Origin: Globodera rostochiensis
Taxonomy: Eukaryota > Nematoda > Chromadorea > Rhabditida > Heteroderidae
Reading direction: 5' to 3'
Assembly (NCBI GenBank): GCA_018350325.1
Contig: JAEVLN010000008.1
Location: forward strand, 3,367,794 to 3,431,793
DNA length: 64,000 bases
Shown here piece by piece: positions 10,701 through 20,610 of the stretch. The translations under genes were made by a program, and so were the position numbers. The notes under the pieces are model-generated. The model saw only the letters and a list, made by a program, of their open reading frames with translations, had not been told where the DNA came from and ran no database searches. The number at the start of each line of letters is the position of its first letter. Position 1 is the first letter of the stretch.

Positions 10701-13166
10701 CTAATAAATGTAATTTTTACTTTTTCAAAATATTAAAACTCAATTAAATTGTTTGTATAAAAAAAGGGAATTTGGGAAGAGAAGAACAAATGTCTACGGA
10801 AACAAGTAGCTCAATTAAAATTAGAATTTTGACTTGAGGATCGATCGAGAATCTCGATCTCGGCCCGAAGCTAATTAAAATGTTTTAGAAATCCCCGGAA
10901 CCCCGACCGATTTTGGCCACCCAAACCCCGACTTCAATATCACAACCCCGACGTCGGGATGCCAGCCAATAATTGAAAGTAAGAACTTGAAAACCGATCG
11001 AGAATCTCGATATCAAGAAGCCAAAATTTTTTCAATCGAGAATCTCGAAAAAAAAAATCTCAAAAAATCTAGACGAGAATCTTGGTCGTCCTTTCTCATT
11101 TAAACAACAATTCAACCCCCACCATTTCCCTTTTGTGCTTCAGTCAACGCGTCAATGTTCTGTTGCTGTTTGTTCTGATACTGCTCCATCTTTGCAATCA
11201 GTTCTCCCTTAAAAATTGATCATTTCACTTTAATTATTTAATTTAAATTTGTTAAATAACATATTCCAGGCGTGCTCACGGATATCCGGATATCCGGATA
11301 TCCGCGGATATATCCGGATATGGACGGATAACGGATATGGTTTTTCGGATATATCCGGATACGGACGGATAACGGATATGAGTTTTCGGATCGTCACGGA
11401 TACGGACGGATGACGGATATGACCTTAAGATCCGCGGATATCCGTCGCATCCACTGTTTTTTTACTGCTGAAGGAAAATTTATTAAAACGATTTTCTTAA
11501 TTGATTTTCAGGTTTAATTTTCAGATTTGAACATGGCCTAGTGGTTGAACTTTTATAGTGATGCTACTTTGGGTCGAGGGTTCTATACCCTCTCGCGACA
11601 TCATCTTTATTTTTTGTTTTTATATTCTTTGTGTATTCTTATAACTTTTTGAAAAAAATCAGACTTAAAAATTAAATTTTAAGCATTTACATAAATTAGT
11701 TAATTTTAGAACTCAATTACCTAAAAATTGGACGATTTTTCTTAGCATAAATCTTTAAATATTCAATTTTTCTTTCGGCGGCGCCTATCGGCACCGCCGA
11801 CCTCCCATCCCACAGCAGTAAAGCAGAATTTTCAAAAAATTTTTGAAATTTTTTTTAACAATAATGTTAAAAATTCTTACAGAAAATTTTTTTTGGAAAA
11901 AATGATTAACAAACAATCAAAAGTTCAATCTTTTCATTTAAAATTTTCGTGTTAAGCTCAATACATATTAATTTTTATTTAATTTTAATCAGACGATAAC
12001 GCGATCGGAAAAAATTCGCTTTGAAAAATCATTTTTTCGAACTTTGGAGAAAACTTTAGTGATTTTTAAATAATGCGGATATCCGCGGACATCCGCGGAC
12101 GGATATCCGGATATGGAATTTTGGAACGTCACGGATACGGACGGATAACGGATATGAGATTTTAAGGACGGACGGATACGGACGGATAACGGAAATGGGC
12201 TTTTGAGGACGGACGGATACGGATACAAAAATTCGTATCCGTGAGCACGCCTGACATATTCTAATATAAAGATAGTGCTTAAAACTCGAGTTTCTAAAAT
12301 ACGAATCAAAACATTTGATTGATTTGAATGCAAAATTAACTGTTCAAAAGCTTTCGGATTGATCCAAAAAACTTAAGAAATGTAGTCGCTTTTTAGGAGT
12401 TTATTTTTGGAAAACCAAAAAAATGGATAAAAATAATATTTTTAGTCTTTGTAGGGCTCGACGGCGGCGGCGGCGCCGCCGACGATTATTATTGAGTTGG
12501 ACCAGGGTTCGTATCGAAAATTTTTCAAAATCAGTACAATTTACAAAACGTTCCAAAATATCGTAAATCTGTGTGTTTTTAATCATATTTCTCTCCATCA
12601 ACAATTTTTTTTTTCACAAATTGCTTCTTTTTTGGACATTTTTTAAGCGAGAATTCAAAAAAGAATGCGAAAAATGCTTGAAAATTAATTTAAACTAACT
12701 TCAAAAATCTCAAATAAAGGACAGGTACCCTACCAATCCTAAAAAAAGTACATATAGTCTTGTCGAGATGAAGCTCTAGTTAAGCTAAAGTTTTGCAATT
12801 GGCCAAGTCTCAAAAAACTTAAAAAAGCGACGATATTTTTGAACCTTTTTTAAAGTTTTTTGGCCTTAACTTTTTTGAGCATTGGCCAATCGCAAAACTT
12901 TAGCTTAACTGTAGCTTCGTCTCATCAACAGAATTCGAATGACTTTAGAAATGTCTGAATCGGTTAAAGTTTGAAGTCAGTTATTGCTAGAGTCCGGACC
13001 CAAAAATTGGTTTTTTGTACAAAAAATTGGACCAAAAAAATTTTGGATTTTGGGTCCAAGTTTCCGGTCTCTGTTGCCCTCCCCGGTCTGTATTCGGTAC
13101 CCCCCCCCCCACCTTTTCGATCGCATCCTTCGCATTGTTTGCCCCCAATTCCTTCAATTGCTCCAT
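7757..13166 (-). CDS. SPRY-domain / F-box-like fusion protein, 10 exons
   Basis: Exons: 13113..13166, 11123..11207, 10602..10700, 10405..10492, 10094..10332, 9883..9994, 8790..9056, 8326..8728, 7964..8259, 7757..7808. They sum to 1695 nt (564 aa), and every junction has GT/AG and matching phase. Residues 1-46 form a coiled coil ([20 protein letters not shown], then [20 protein letters not shown]). Residues about 47-225 form a SPRY/B30.2 domain of SPRYSEC type: [87 protein letters not shown]. From about residue 227 it continues as the F-box-like family: [63 protein letters not shown]. No signal peptide is seen. A minisatellite (about 9090-9850) lies in the intron joining the two halves, and a hAT-like element (11267-12253) lies in the first intron. 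The fusion is inferred; the halves could be separate transcripts. Confidence 0.72.
9090..9850. repeat. GC-rich minisatellite, about 47 bp unit, roughly 16 copies
   Basis: Tandem units built on 'tttctcggtttgatcggaga' plus 'cccacccccggccattcccg' run from about 9090 to 9850 with small indels. Because the unit is not a multiple of three and lacks stops on the minus strand, it creates long spurious frames there. It lies between the SPRY half (exon 9883..9994) and the F-box-like half (exon 8790..9056) of the fusion gene. Confidence 0.9.
11267..12253. mobile_element. Non-autonomous hAT-like element, 987 bp, 8 bp TSD
   Basis: The ends are CAGGCGTGCTCACGGATA and its exact reverse complement TATCCGTGAGCACGCCTG. 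The flanks are identical 8-mers, ACATATTC at 11259-11266 and 12254-12261. CAG-type terminal repeats with 8 bp duplications are the mark of hAT transposons. Inside are subterminal ggatat/cggata repeats and no transposase frame. At about 11533-11600 lies a tRNA-like stretch (tggcctagtggttgaa ... gggttctataccct) that may be a nested SINE. It sits in the first intron of the SPRY/F-box-like gene. Confidence 0.9.
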
Positions 13167-13541
13167 GTTAATTTAATAAAAAATTCTCTCTAAATTTTAG
13201 TTTCTAAAAAATGATACAAAAATTTACAAAAAATGAATAATATTTAATCGTTGGAATGAATTACGGAGGGCAATCGATATAATATGTATTTGGGATGCGA
13301 ACGAAAGTTTTTTTTTCAAATTAATCTCAACGTGTGGAGTAAACAATTGGGGGGGGGGGGGGGGAATATGACCCGTAAAAATATAAACAAGCGTTGTGGG
13401 AGATGGCATATTTGGCTACCGGTCCGTCCGTTGTCCAAAGTTCGAATGTCAAAAAGAACAAATATTTTATATCGAAATTCCGTATGTCGAAAATTATACG
13501 TTCTTAATGTTGGAATAAAACAAAAATTGTCCAAATATCGA

Positions 13542-13588
<47 letters not shown>

Positions 13589-14868
13589 GTATGTACATAG
13601 AACAAGTATCACTTTTGAATGTCGATTTTAAAATTTGTACAAATGTCACATTTAGGGGTAATCTTTTTGTGGACGGGGGGGGGCCTTTTGGTCATTTATT
13701 TTTTGTATTATTAGCACAGGGTTACTCCGGGCTAAATCAGAACAACATTTTTGACATTCGACCCCCCACAATATCAGAGGAAAATTGCTCTAAATTTAGA
13801 AATTTTCCCCTAAAAATTTCGAAAAAACAAATAAAATCAAAACAAAAATTACCGTATTTTCAAATTTTGGTTGCAAATAATCCTCATTTTAAACCATAGC
13901 GGGGGGGGGGGGGGTAACTTTGGAACAATTTTCTTAGCAAATTGGCATCAAAAAATCAAATTGAATCGATTTGTTAAGAGATTTTCAACAAAATTTAAAA
14001 AATCGTCACTTTTTTTTTTTGTTTTTTAGAAATGGGAGGGGTCGGCGGTGCCAAAGGCGTCGCCGAGAAAATTTTTGATTTTTGAGACAATTTGTTAAGA
14101 AAATTGGTCAAATAATTACCAATTTTACAAAGAAAAAATTGAAACAATTTTAATTATTTATTTCGTTTACCATAAATGCTCACCGAAAGTGATAAAAAAT
14201 AAATTACTCAGTCGGGGTGGAGTCACTCAACTTTAAAGTTATTCATTTTTTAAATATTCAGTGAATTCGTCCCAATCAAAAAATAAAATAAAATAAACTT
14301 GTGAATGTATCTAATTAAAACAAAAAAAAAATTGGGAAATGTAAAAAATTTTGGAAATGTTTACACACCGTAAAGTTCAGAGAACGAAAAGCTGATCAAT
14401 CATCCTTAGCAAAGTATTACGCGGCATTGAACTTTGCCTCCAAGCCGAATTCTCAACATTTTGCTTATTTTCAAAAATTATCTCTGAAATGCCTTTAATT
14501 TTCATATAAAATTTTTTATTTCTTTTATTACTTCAATTAGGAAATTTTGCCAATTTTTGCTAATTTGAAAAAAAAATTCTCCATATTTCGTCAATATTTT
14601 GATTTTGCCAAATGTCACGAATATTATTGATTGGGTGAGATAATTTATAATGATTTATACTGTATGAATAAATGCCCATTTTAATTGTGGGCTGTCATTT
14701 ATTACTTTCAATTTTTTTTTATTAAAGATAAATAATATTTATTATATTGTAAAAATTTGAATATTTTATTATTTTTTAAAATTTAAGAAATTTGTGAGAA
14801 ATTTTCAATAGACAAATTTTATCATATCGAATTTCCATTAAATTATAATTTAATTGGAATTTCTATAA
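13167..14868. other. Intergenic, repeats only
   Basis: I see no gene in this stretch. It holds G runs at 13350, 13675 and 13900, a (TA)n tract at about 13552-13582, an 'atgtcgaaaattata'-type AT-rich stretch, and a degenerate copy of the dispersed 'ggggtcggcggtgcc...cgccgag' sequence at about 14036-14070. AT-rich DNA immediately precedes the start of the secreted repeat protein at 14869. Confidence 0.6.
13552..13582. repeat. (TA)n microsatellite
   Basis: An alternating TA run of roughly 30 bp, flanked by 'acatacatatata' and 'tatatgtatgtacat'. It produces an artefactual Ile/Tyr-rich frame on both strands. Confidence 0.9.
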
Positions 14869-16017
14869 ATGTCCCTAATAATTTTGGTGGCATTCTTTGC
14901 AACAAATTTATTGGATAAAGCCGAATCCGTAAAATTGGAACTCAAAACATTTGATGAAATATTCGGAGAAGGCTGGTGGGACAAAGGTGAAGCCGCCGAA
15001 GATTTGAAAACGCCGGCGCCAACAAACTTTGGACAAAATGTCCATCACCAAATCGACCGACAGAACACCCAAATTGGACAAATTGAACCCAATTCAACTG
15101 ATCAGCTTGGACAAATTGAACCCAATTCAACTGATCAGCTTGGACAAATTGAACCCAATTCAACTGATCAGCTTGGACAAATTGAACCCAATTCAACTGA
15201 TCAGCTTGGACAAATTGAACCCAATTCAACTGATCAGAATTCTCTTCTCACAGAGTCTGATCACTCGGGACGAATTGAACCCAATTCAATTGATCAGAAT
15301 CCTCCTCTCACAGAGTCTGATCACTCTGATAATGACAATTCAAGCAAAAATATTGCTGAAAATGAGCGAAAACATAAAATTATCGACAAATTCAAAGCAA
15401 TAAAAGAAGAATTTAAGCAAAAAGGAAAATATTCGAATAAAGAATGGATTCAAATTGAGCAGAAAATTGCTAAAAATTTCAACGTCAGTCGCCAAAAAAT
15501 ATACAATTGGAAAAAAGAATTTGGCCTAAGTCAAAAAAGGCATAACTTTGGGAAAGAAAAAAATGAAAAAAAAAATTTGGTAGAGAAATTTGATCAAATG
15601 AAAGCCGAATTAACGCGGGACGGATTCAAAAACGCTTATTCAAATCAAATAAATAAAGCTGTCGCGAAAGAGTTGGGACTCAGTGATACAACAATTTACA
15701 GGTGGAAAAGTGAACTTGGCCAAACCAGTGAGTTTTTCGCGTCCAATTTTATTAATTTATTTTAAAAATTCTTTTCAGCACAACATAAACATTCCCACAG
15801 CGAACAAAATGAATTAATGAAACGTTATTATCAAATTAAGGACCAAAGTCCTAAAATGAGTGTTGGGGACATTGCCAAAATGTTGAAAATTGGAATAAGC
15901 ACTTTGTATAAATGGAAAAAGCAATTTCAACCAAATTCTGTCGATGGACATTCGGTGGAAGAGAATGCCGCGGCAAATGTTCATGAAATTTGGAACACGA
16001 ATTCGGGGAGTATTTGA
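14869..16017 (+). CDS. Predicted secreted protein with 11-residue repeats and three HTH-like modules
   Basis: Exons 14869..15727 and 15779..16017 join (A|CA) to 1098 nt, 365 aa. Residues 1-19 look like a signal peptide (MSLIILVAFFATNLLDKAES). Residues about 69-123 are five tandem copies of an 11-residue unit containing QIEPNSTDQLG, coded by near-identical 33 bp units, followed by two degenerate copies (RIEPNSIDQ...ESDHS). The rest is basic and holds three related helix-turn-helix-like modules at about 165-222, 234-287 and 295-335. Each ends in an I/LYxWK motif: KIYNWKKEFGLS, TIYRWKSELG, TLYKWKKQF. These resemble Psq/transposase-type HTH DNA-binding folds. Role is not known; a secreted, possibly nuclear-acting effector is inference. 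A fragment of the repeat coding sequence recurs at about 16730-16765. Confidence 0.75.
15072..15236 (+). repeat. 33 bp coding tandem repeat, 5 copies
   Basis: Five nearly exact 33 bp units beginning 'ggacaaattgaacccaattc' lie in frame in the secreted HTH-like protein gene. Two diverged units follow. Each unit contains a TGATCA site. The lack of silent divergence between copies suggests recent expansion. Confidence 0.95.
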
Positions 16018-17870
16018 ATGAATGCTCAATGATTTGGAAAAAAAACCGAAGTTTTTTGACAAGAAGCCCAGGATTATTTGGATCTGTTCAGAATTGTTTG
16101 ATTTCTTTGTTAATAAATACCCTAGTGATGATTGCCTAAAAGACAAACTCATTATGCCATCGACAAAGGAATTCAAGTAAAAAAGATTGAAATTGTCTCT
16201 CGATTATGTCATCATTAGGAGGTGTAAATTTAGTCCCGGTTGGTCCCACCGGGACCTGAAAAAATCGGGAAATCCCATCACGGCATAGTTGAAAGTGATT
16301 CGGGGAGTATTGAATTTATTTGTATAAAATTGATTATAAAAATTTGAATTTCACTCGTTGCAAAGTACCGCATACTCGACTACGGCGGCCACGCAGAATC
16401 CGGAGTTTACAGCCCCCAAAAATCCTTACTTTAAAATAAATTTTCGATTTTTTGTTCAAATTGTTCGAATATTTTAGAAAAAAATTAAAAAAAAAGGTTC
16501 GGTCGTTGCCATCATCCATTCTCTGCATTTAAGCTGATGGCTTAAATTCAAAAAGTTTAAAACATTAAATTCATTAAATCCCCGGATTTTCCTTAATTCC
16601 AGACCCAGCCAATTTCGAACTTCTAGGTGTTGATTCGCAAACTCAGACCAGCATCCAGGTCTTGGTCTAAAATCCGGCTAATTAATTTTCCGTTATGTGT
16701 TGGATTTATTATCTTCCTCATTTATGTCTGGACAAATTGAACCCAATTCAACTGGATCAGAATCCTCCACTTTTTCGAGATCTCGAGTCGGGTTTTCTCG
16801 AGAAATCTCCTCGTCGAGATTTTTCGAGGTCTCGAGCAGAGCTGATCGAAGCTCAAATTTTTTTCCGACGAAACGAAAAAAGTTAAATTTCATTTTACGA
16901 AACGAAACAGCAAAAATTCAACGAAACGAAACACGAAACGCCCAAAAAGCCACGAAAAAACACGAAAAGAACGAATCGAAACGAAATTTCGATCAGCTCT
17001 GATCTCGAGACGAGATTCTCGTCTCGACCGGGCTATAATTTTTAGTTTCCAATTCTATCGTTTTCGAGTTAATTTAATTTTTTAAAACCAAAAGAAAATG
17101 CACACTTTCCACTTCTTTTTTTTTTCGTGATGCAGTTTTTGTACCATTTTCTTAATAAATTCCATCAAAATTTTAAATTGTTTTTAAATGTCATTTTTCG
17201 GGAACATTTGAACAAAGTGAGAGAGAATGGTTTTCCTCCGTTCCCTTCCCTTTCATTTGAGTAGGGGCCAGTCGCGTCTTGCCGGTCGCGTCTCGCCATT
17301 CGCGTCTCAGTACAAAAAAAGCCGACTAAGTCCCACCAACAAAAAATGTTTCTAGAATTTTCATTAGCAAAATTTTTAACAGATTGTGAAGCATTTGTAA
17401 GCAAATAACAGTTAGCATAACAAATTAAAAGGCAAAACTCAGTAATTTTACTAGAACTACACCCGATTTTGTTAAAAATGTTTCAGAAACAAATCAGAAA
17501 ACCTTGGATTTGGGGTTCATTAGGCTTAGGCCTAAACCACCCTAGCTTAGGGTTCGTTAGGCTTAGGCCTAAGCCACGCTGAACTTAAGGTTCCTGCCCT
17601 ACTACATGAACTTTGGTAGTATACTGAACGATGTCACTTTATAAACAAAGACAAAGCAAAAAAGCTATTCAAAAGCGGTTAGAAGCTTAAAGATGCAAAA
17701 TATTATAAATTGTATTCGAAAATGTAATTTTGGTTTATATTTATCAAATTTTGTAATCCAATAAAATATAAAAAAGGCTGGGACGGGAGTGACCTTTTTT
17801 GTACTGAGACTCGCCTGGCGAGGCGAATGGCGAGACGCGACTGGCCAGACGCGATCGGCCCGCTTCGCTT
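16018..17870. other. Intergenic with element fragments
   Basis: No gene is supported. About 16200-16260 ('ggaggtgtaaatttagtccc') is the reverse of sequence at about 29110-29165. About 16730-16765 repeats part of the preceding gene's 33 bp unit. 16760-17035 is a 'ctcgaga'-rich element carrying a nested MITE (16837-17001). At about 17260-17320 and 17797-17860 lie inverted arms of 'gccagtcgcgtct..cgccattcgcgtctc', suggesting a further foldback element of about 0.6 kb that ends just past the collagen stop codon. Confidence 0.5.
16837..17001. mobile_element. 165 bp hAT-like MITE, same family as 43820-45383
   Basis: Ends CAGAGCTGATCGAA and TTCGATCAGCTCTG are inverted repeats. The flanking 8-mers gtctcgag (16829-16836) and atctcgag (17002-17009) match at 7 of 8 bases. 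The interior is acgaaacg-rich. Read in reverse, it aligns with the left and right parts of the 1.56 kb element in the Skp1-like gene. Confidence 0.8.
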
Positions 17871-20610
17871 TCAACCAATTCCTGCTGACGCTTGTTGTGG
17901 ACAGGGACAGTACTCAGCGGCCGGTCCAGGCCTAAACCAAAAAATGTACAATATGGGAGGGCTCGGTATAAAAGTCTTGGCATTTATAATTAATTTTCAG
18001 GTTTTTGGACCTCTAAGTCCACAAACTGTACTCATTTTATAGTCAAGTACCGCACCTAGTCCATGCTTAGCTTACCGTCCCGTCGGCCCCTCGTCGCCGG
18101 GCGCGCCGCGTGTCCCCAACACTCCCTGGGGACCGGGCGTGCCGAGCTCCCCGCCCGGTCCCTCTTTTCCCTGCGGTGCGTCCGCGCCCTTCTCCCCCGC
18201 CGGCCCCTCCGGGCCAATTGGGCCCCGCGGGCCTCGCGGTCCGGGCTAAAGAAATTTTCTTTAGAATTTCCATGCAAAAAGACTTTGCACCCGGCCGATA
18301 GGCTTCTCCACGTCGCGTCCCTTCTCGCCCTGCGGCCCTAACGGTCCCGCCTCGCCGGGCTGTCCGGGTGCGCCTGGTTCACCAGCAACCCCGGGATTCC
18401 CGTCGCGTCCGGGCTGACTCTTGGCACCCGGGTGCCCCTTGGACCCGGCACGTCCGACTGGGCCGGTGCTGCCTTGCAAGCCGGCCGGGCAGTAAAAGCT
18501 TAAAGAAGAAGAGCAATGTTGTGTTGCTGGCCTTAGAAAATGATCAGTTTTGATCATCGGGTCATCATCAGGGAAATGCTGGTTAGTTGATCTAACCCCC
18601 CTGACACCGTTTAAAGACCAGAGTCATTCTGATCAGACGAAATTACACTCCACAGAATTCTCCGATCACCGGGAAGGGGAGGGGGGGGGGGGGTATTTTG
18701 TTTTGAACTCCGAGTTTGTTTGTTTGTTTACCAAGTGCCCATACTGGTTGGCTGGGCTCACGTCTTCCGCCTCCTTTCCGTTCAGTCCATCCACACCCGG
18801 GATGCCCTCCGGGCCCGGCTTACCCGGCACTCCCGACGGCCCGGGAAGTCCTGGCGGGCACGCGTTTGCAGGTCCAGTCATGCAACCTGCCGATGTTGAA
18901 GTGTCTTAGGTGATTTGATTCGAATTTAATTTGAGCCGTAAAATAATGCCAATTCTAGCAGTGCCTGAGGGAAAATGTAATTGGAATGGTCTATGGGTGG
19001 TACTTTTCAAGTGGACGCCCGAGGGAATGATTTCTGCGCGGTCCGTTCGGATAGCCCGGAGAGGTTGAAATTCAAATGCTTGAGGATCGAAATTCCGAAT
19101 TTTAAATCTGTCGACGACAAAAAATTGAAAAATTGTTTTAAAAAAAGACCCTGACTATGAGGCCATAAAATTTAGAACATTCGAATCGACTTGTCCGGTG
19201 TGGCTAAATTAAAATGTTTTTGTAGTTTAAAATTTACTTTTTACTGGGAATTTTTTGTTGTTAATTCTTTTTTTAGGAACCATTTTAATGTCAAAATTTA
19301 ATGTTTAATGTTGAAATATTTTAAGCACCACAAAAGGATATTCAAATACCCTGGGGGAATGAAATTTAAAGAGCACTGGTATATTCAAATACCAACGGGC
19401 AATTCCATTTTTTACTAAAAACATGAACCTTTAGGATGCAAATGTTGCTTTATAAATCTCCCCCGTGGGGGAGATGCGCCGTGCCCGGAGGTAAGTGCAA
19501 TACCGGGACGACGCGCGGTCGAGAGGGAGCAAGCCCCCTGCTGCGACCATTTTCCAAAAATTGGTTAATCTCTTTTGACCCCGGTAGGGGTCGTTACGGA
19601 GATTAAGCCGTAAAGAACAGATACTACACTTTGATCTTAGCCAAAAGGCCGAGAAGCGATGCCCGGACAGCCAAATGGAGCACACAAATGCATCTGCCAA
19701 CAAACAAAACGTATGGGGAGCATTTTAAAGAACCAAAATTGGACGTCTGAGTGCAGAGAAATCGCTAAAACGGAGAAAATAGTGCAATAATTTAAGAGGA
19801 AAAGAGAAGAGAGTGAATATAGTGTGGGATAGAGACAAAGAGTGCATGAAAAGAGTGTTAAACAGACAACAAAAGATGGTGGTCATACACTGAACGAGCG
19901 CACACGCGCGCTTCAAGCAAAATGAAAAGGAAGTGAACGGAGGAAAAAACATTCTCACCTAAGCCTAAAAGTGCAGGAATATCATTTATAATGTTTTTAA
20001 TGGCTTTAAATTTTGCAATTTAATTATGAATATATTTATCCAAATTAATAAAAAAAAATTTTAAAAAAATTAAATCAGCTATGTTTCTTACTTCAGTCGG
20101 CACTTTTTGTTGTTGAATATTCTATAAAAACTCCCCTCAAATTTAAATTTAAACAAAAAGTATTGATCAGAAAACATTGTTTAAAGTTTAAACGCTCACC
20201 GCATCCCTCTCCATGCACAACGCTCGTCGCCTGCAATGCGGGCGCAACGCCCGGGGGCTGGGCGCCGGAGGGCGTGCCGGGTGCGCGGCCTGCGGGTCTG
20301 GACGAGCGCGCTTCGGACGGGCCTAATAATCGGGTAATTTGAACAAAACTCAAAATGTGATTAGAGGCTAATTATTGCCTCCACTCCGTGCCCGTCCAAT
20401 CGCGCGGCTTAGTCGGCGTTTTGATTGGCCCAGTGCCATAATGCGGCTCCAAAGTTCATCGGTTTGGGCGCGGAACGCGTCGATGTCGCGGTCAAACTGG
20501 TGCCAGCTTTGGTGCACGTCGTTGTAAATGGAGACGATCAATGCCAACGAGATCAACAACGATATGCCGGACAGAGTGGAAGCGACCAACGGCACGATGT
20601 GCACTTTCAT
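17871..20610 (-). CDS. Cuticle collagen (YCPCP C-terminus), 6 exons
   Basis: Exons: 20385..20610, 20200..20322, about 18670..18904, 18291..18498, 18076..18245, 17871..17931. The N-terminus ([20 protein letters not shown]) is the hydrophobic Col_cuticle_N segment, followed by SKRRLSR, an RxxR processing-type site. Exons 3-5 carry Gly-X-Y blocks ([58 protein letters not shown]). The last exon gives [18 protein letters not shown] and stop; YCPCP is the classic nematode cuticle-collagen C-terminal signature. All junctions are phase-consistent except the exon 3 donor. The required phase is met by a GTGATC site after a poly-C coded tract, giving 340 aa, but an alternative or missing small exon is possible. 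Intron 2 (18905-20199) contains a U2 snRNA gene on the same strand. Product: an extracellular structural protein of the cuticle. Confidence 0.8.
19473..19660 (-). ncRNA. U2 spliceosomal snRNA, copy 2 (inside a collagen intron)
   Basis: Same sequence as copy 1 at 6204-6391, including the GUAGUA element and Sm site, with the same 3' hairpin (atctcccccgtgggggagat, 19457-19476). About 260 bp of upstream sequence is also conserved. It lies on the same strand as the collagen, within its second intron, so a collagen pre-mRNA would carry a U2 sequence. Confidence 0.95.

Noticed and set aside
18067..18277. Gly/Arg/Ala-rich frames on both strands at the collagen exon
   Set aside because: Alternative frames of the Gly-X-Y exon 18076..18245.
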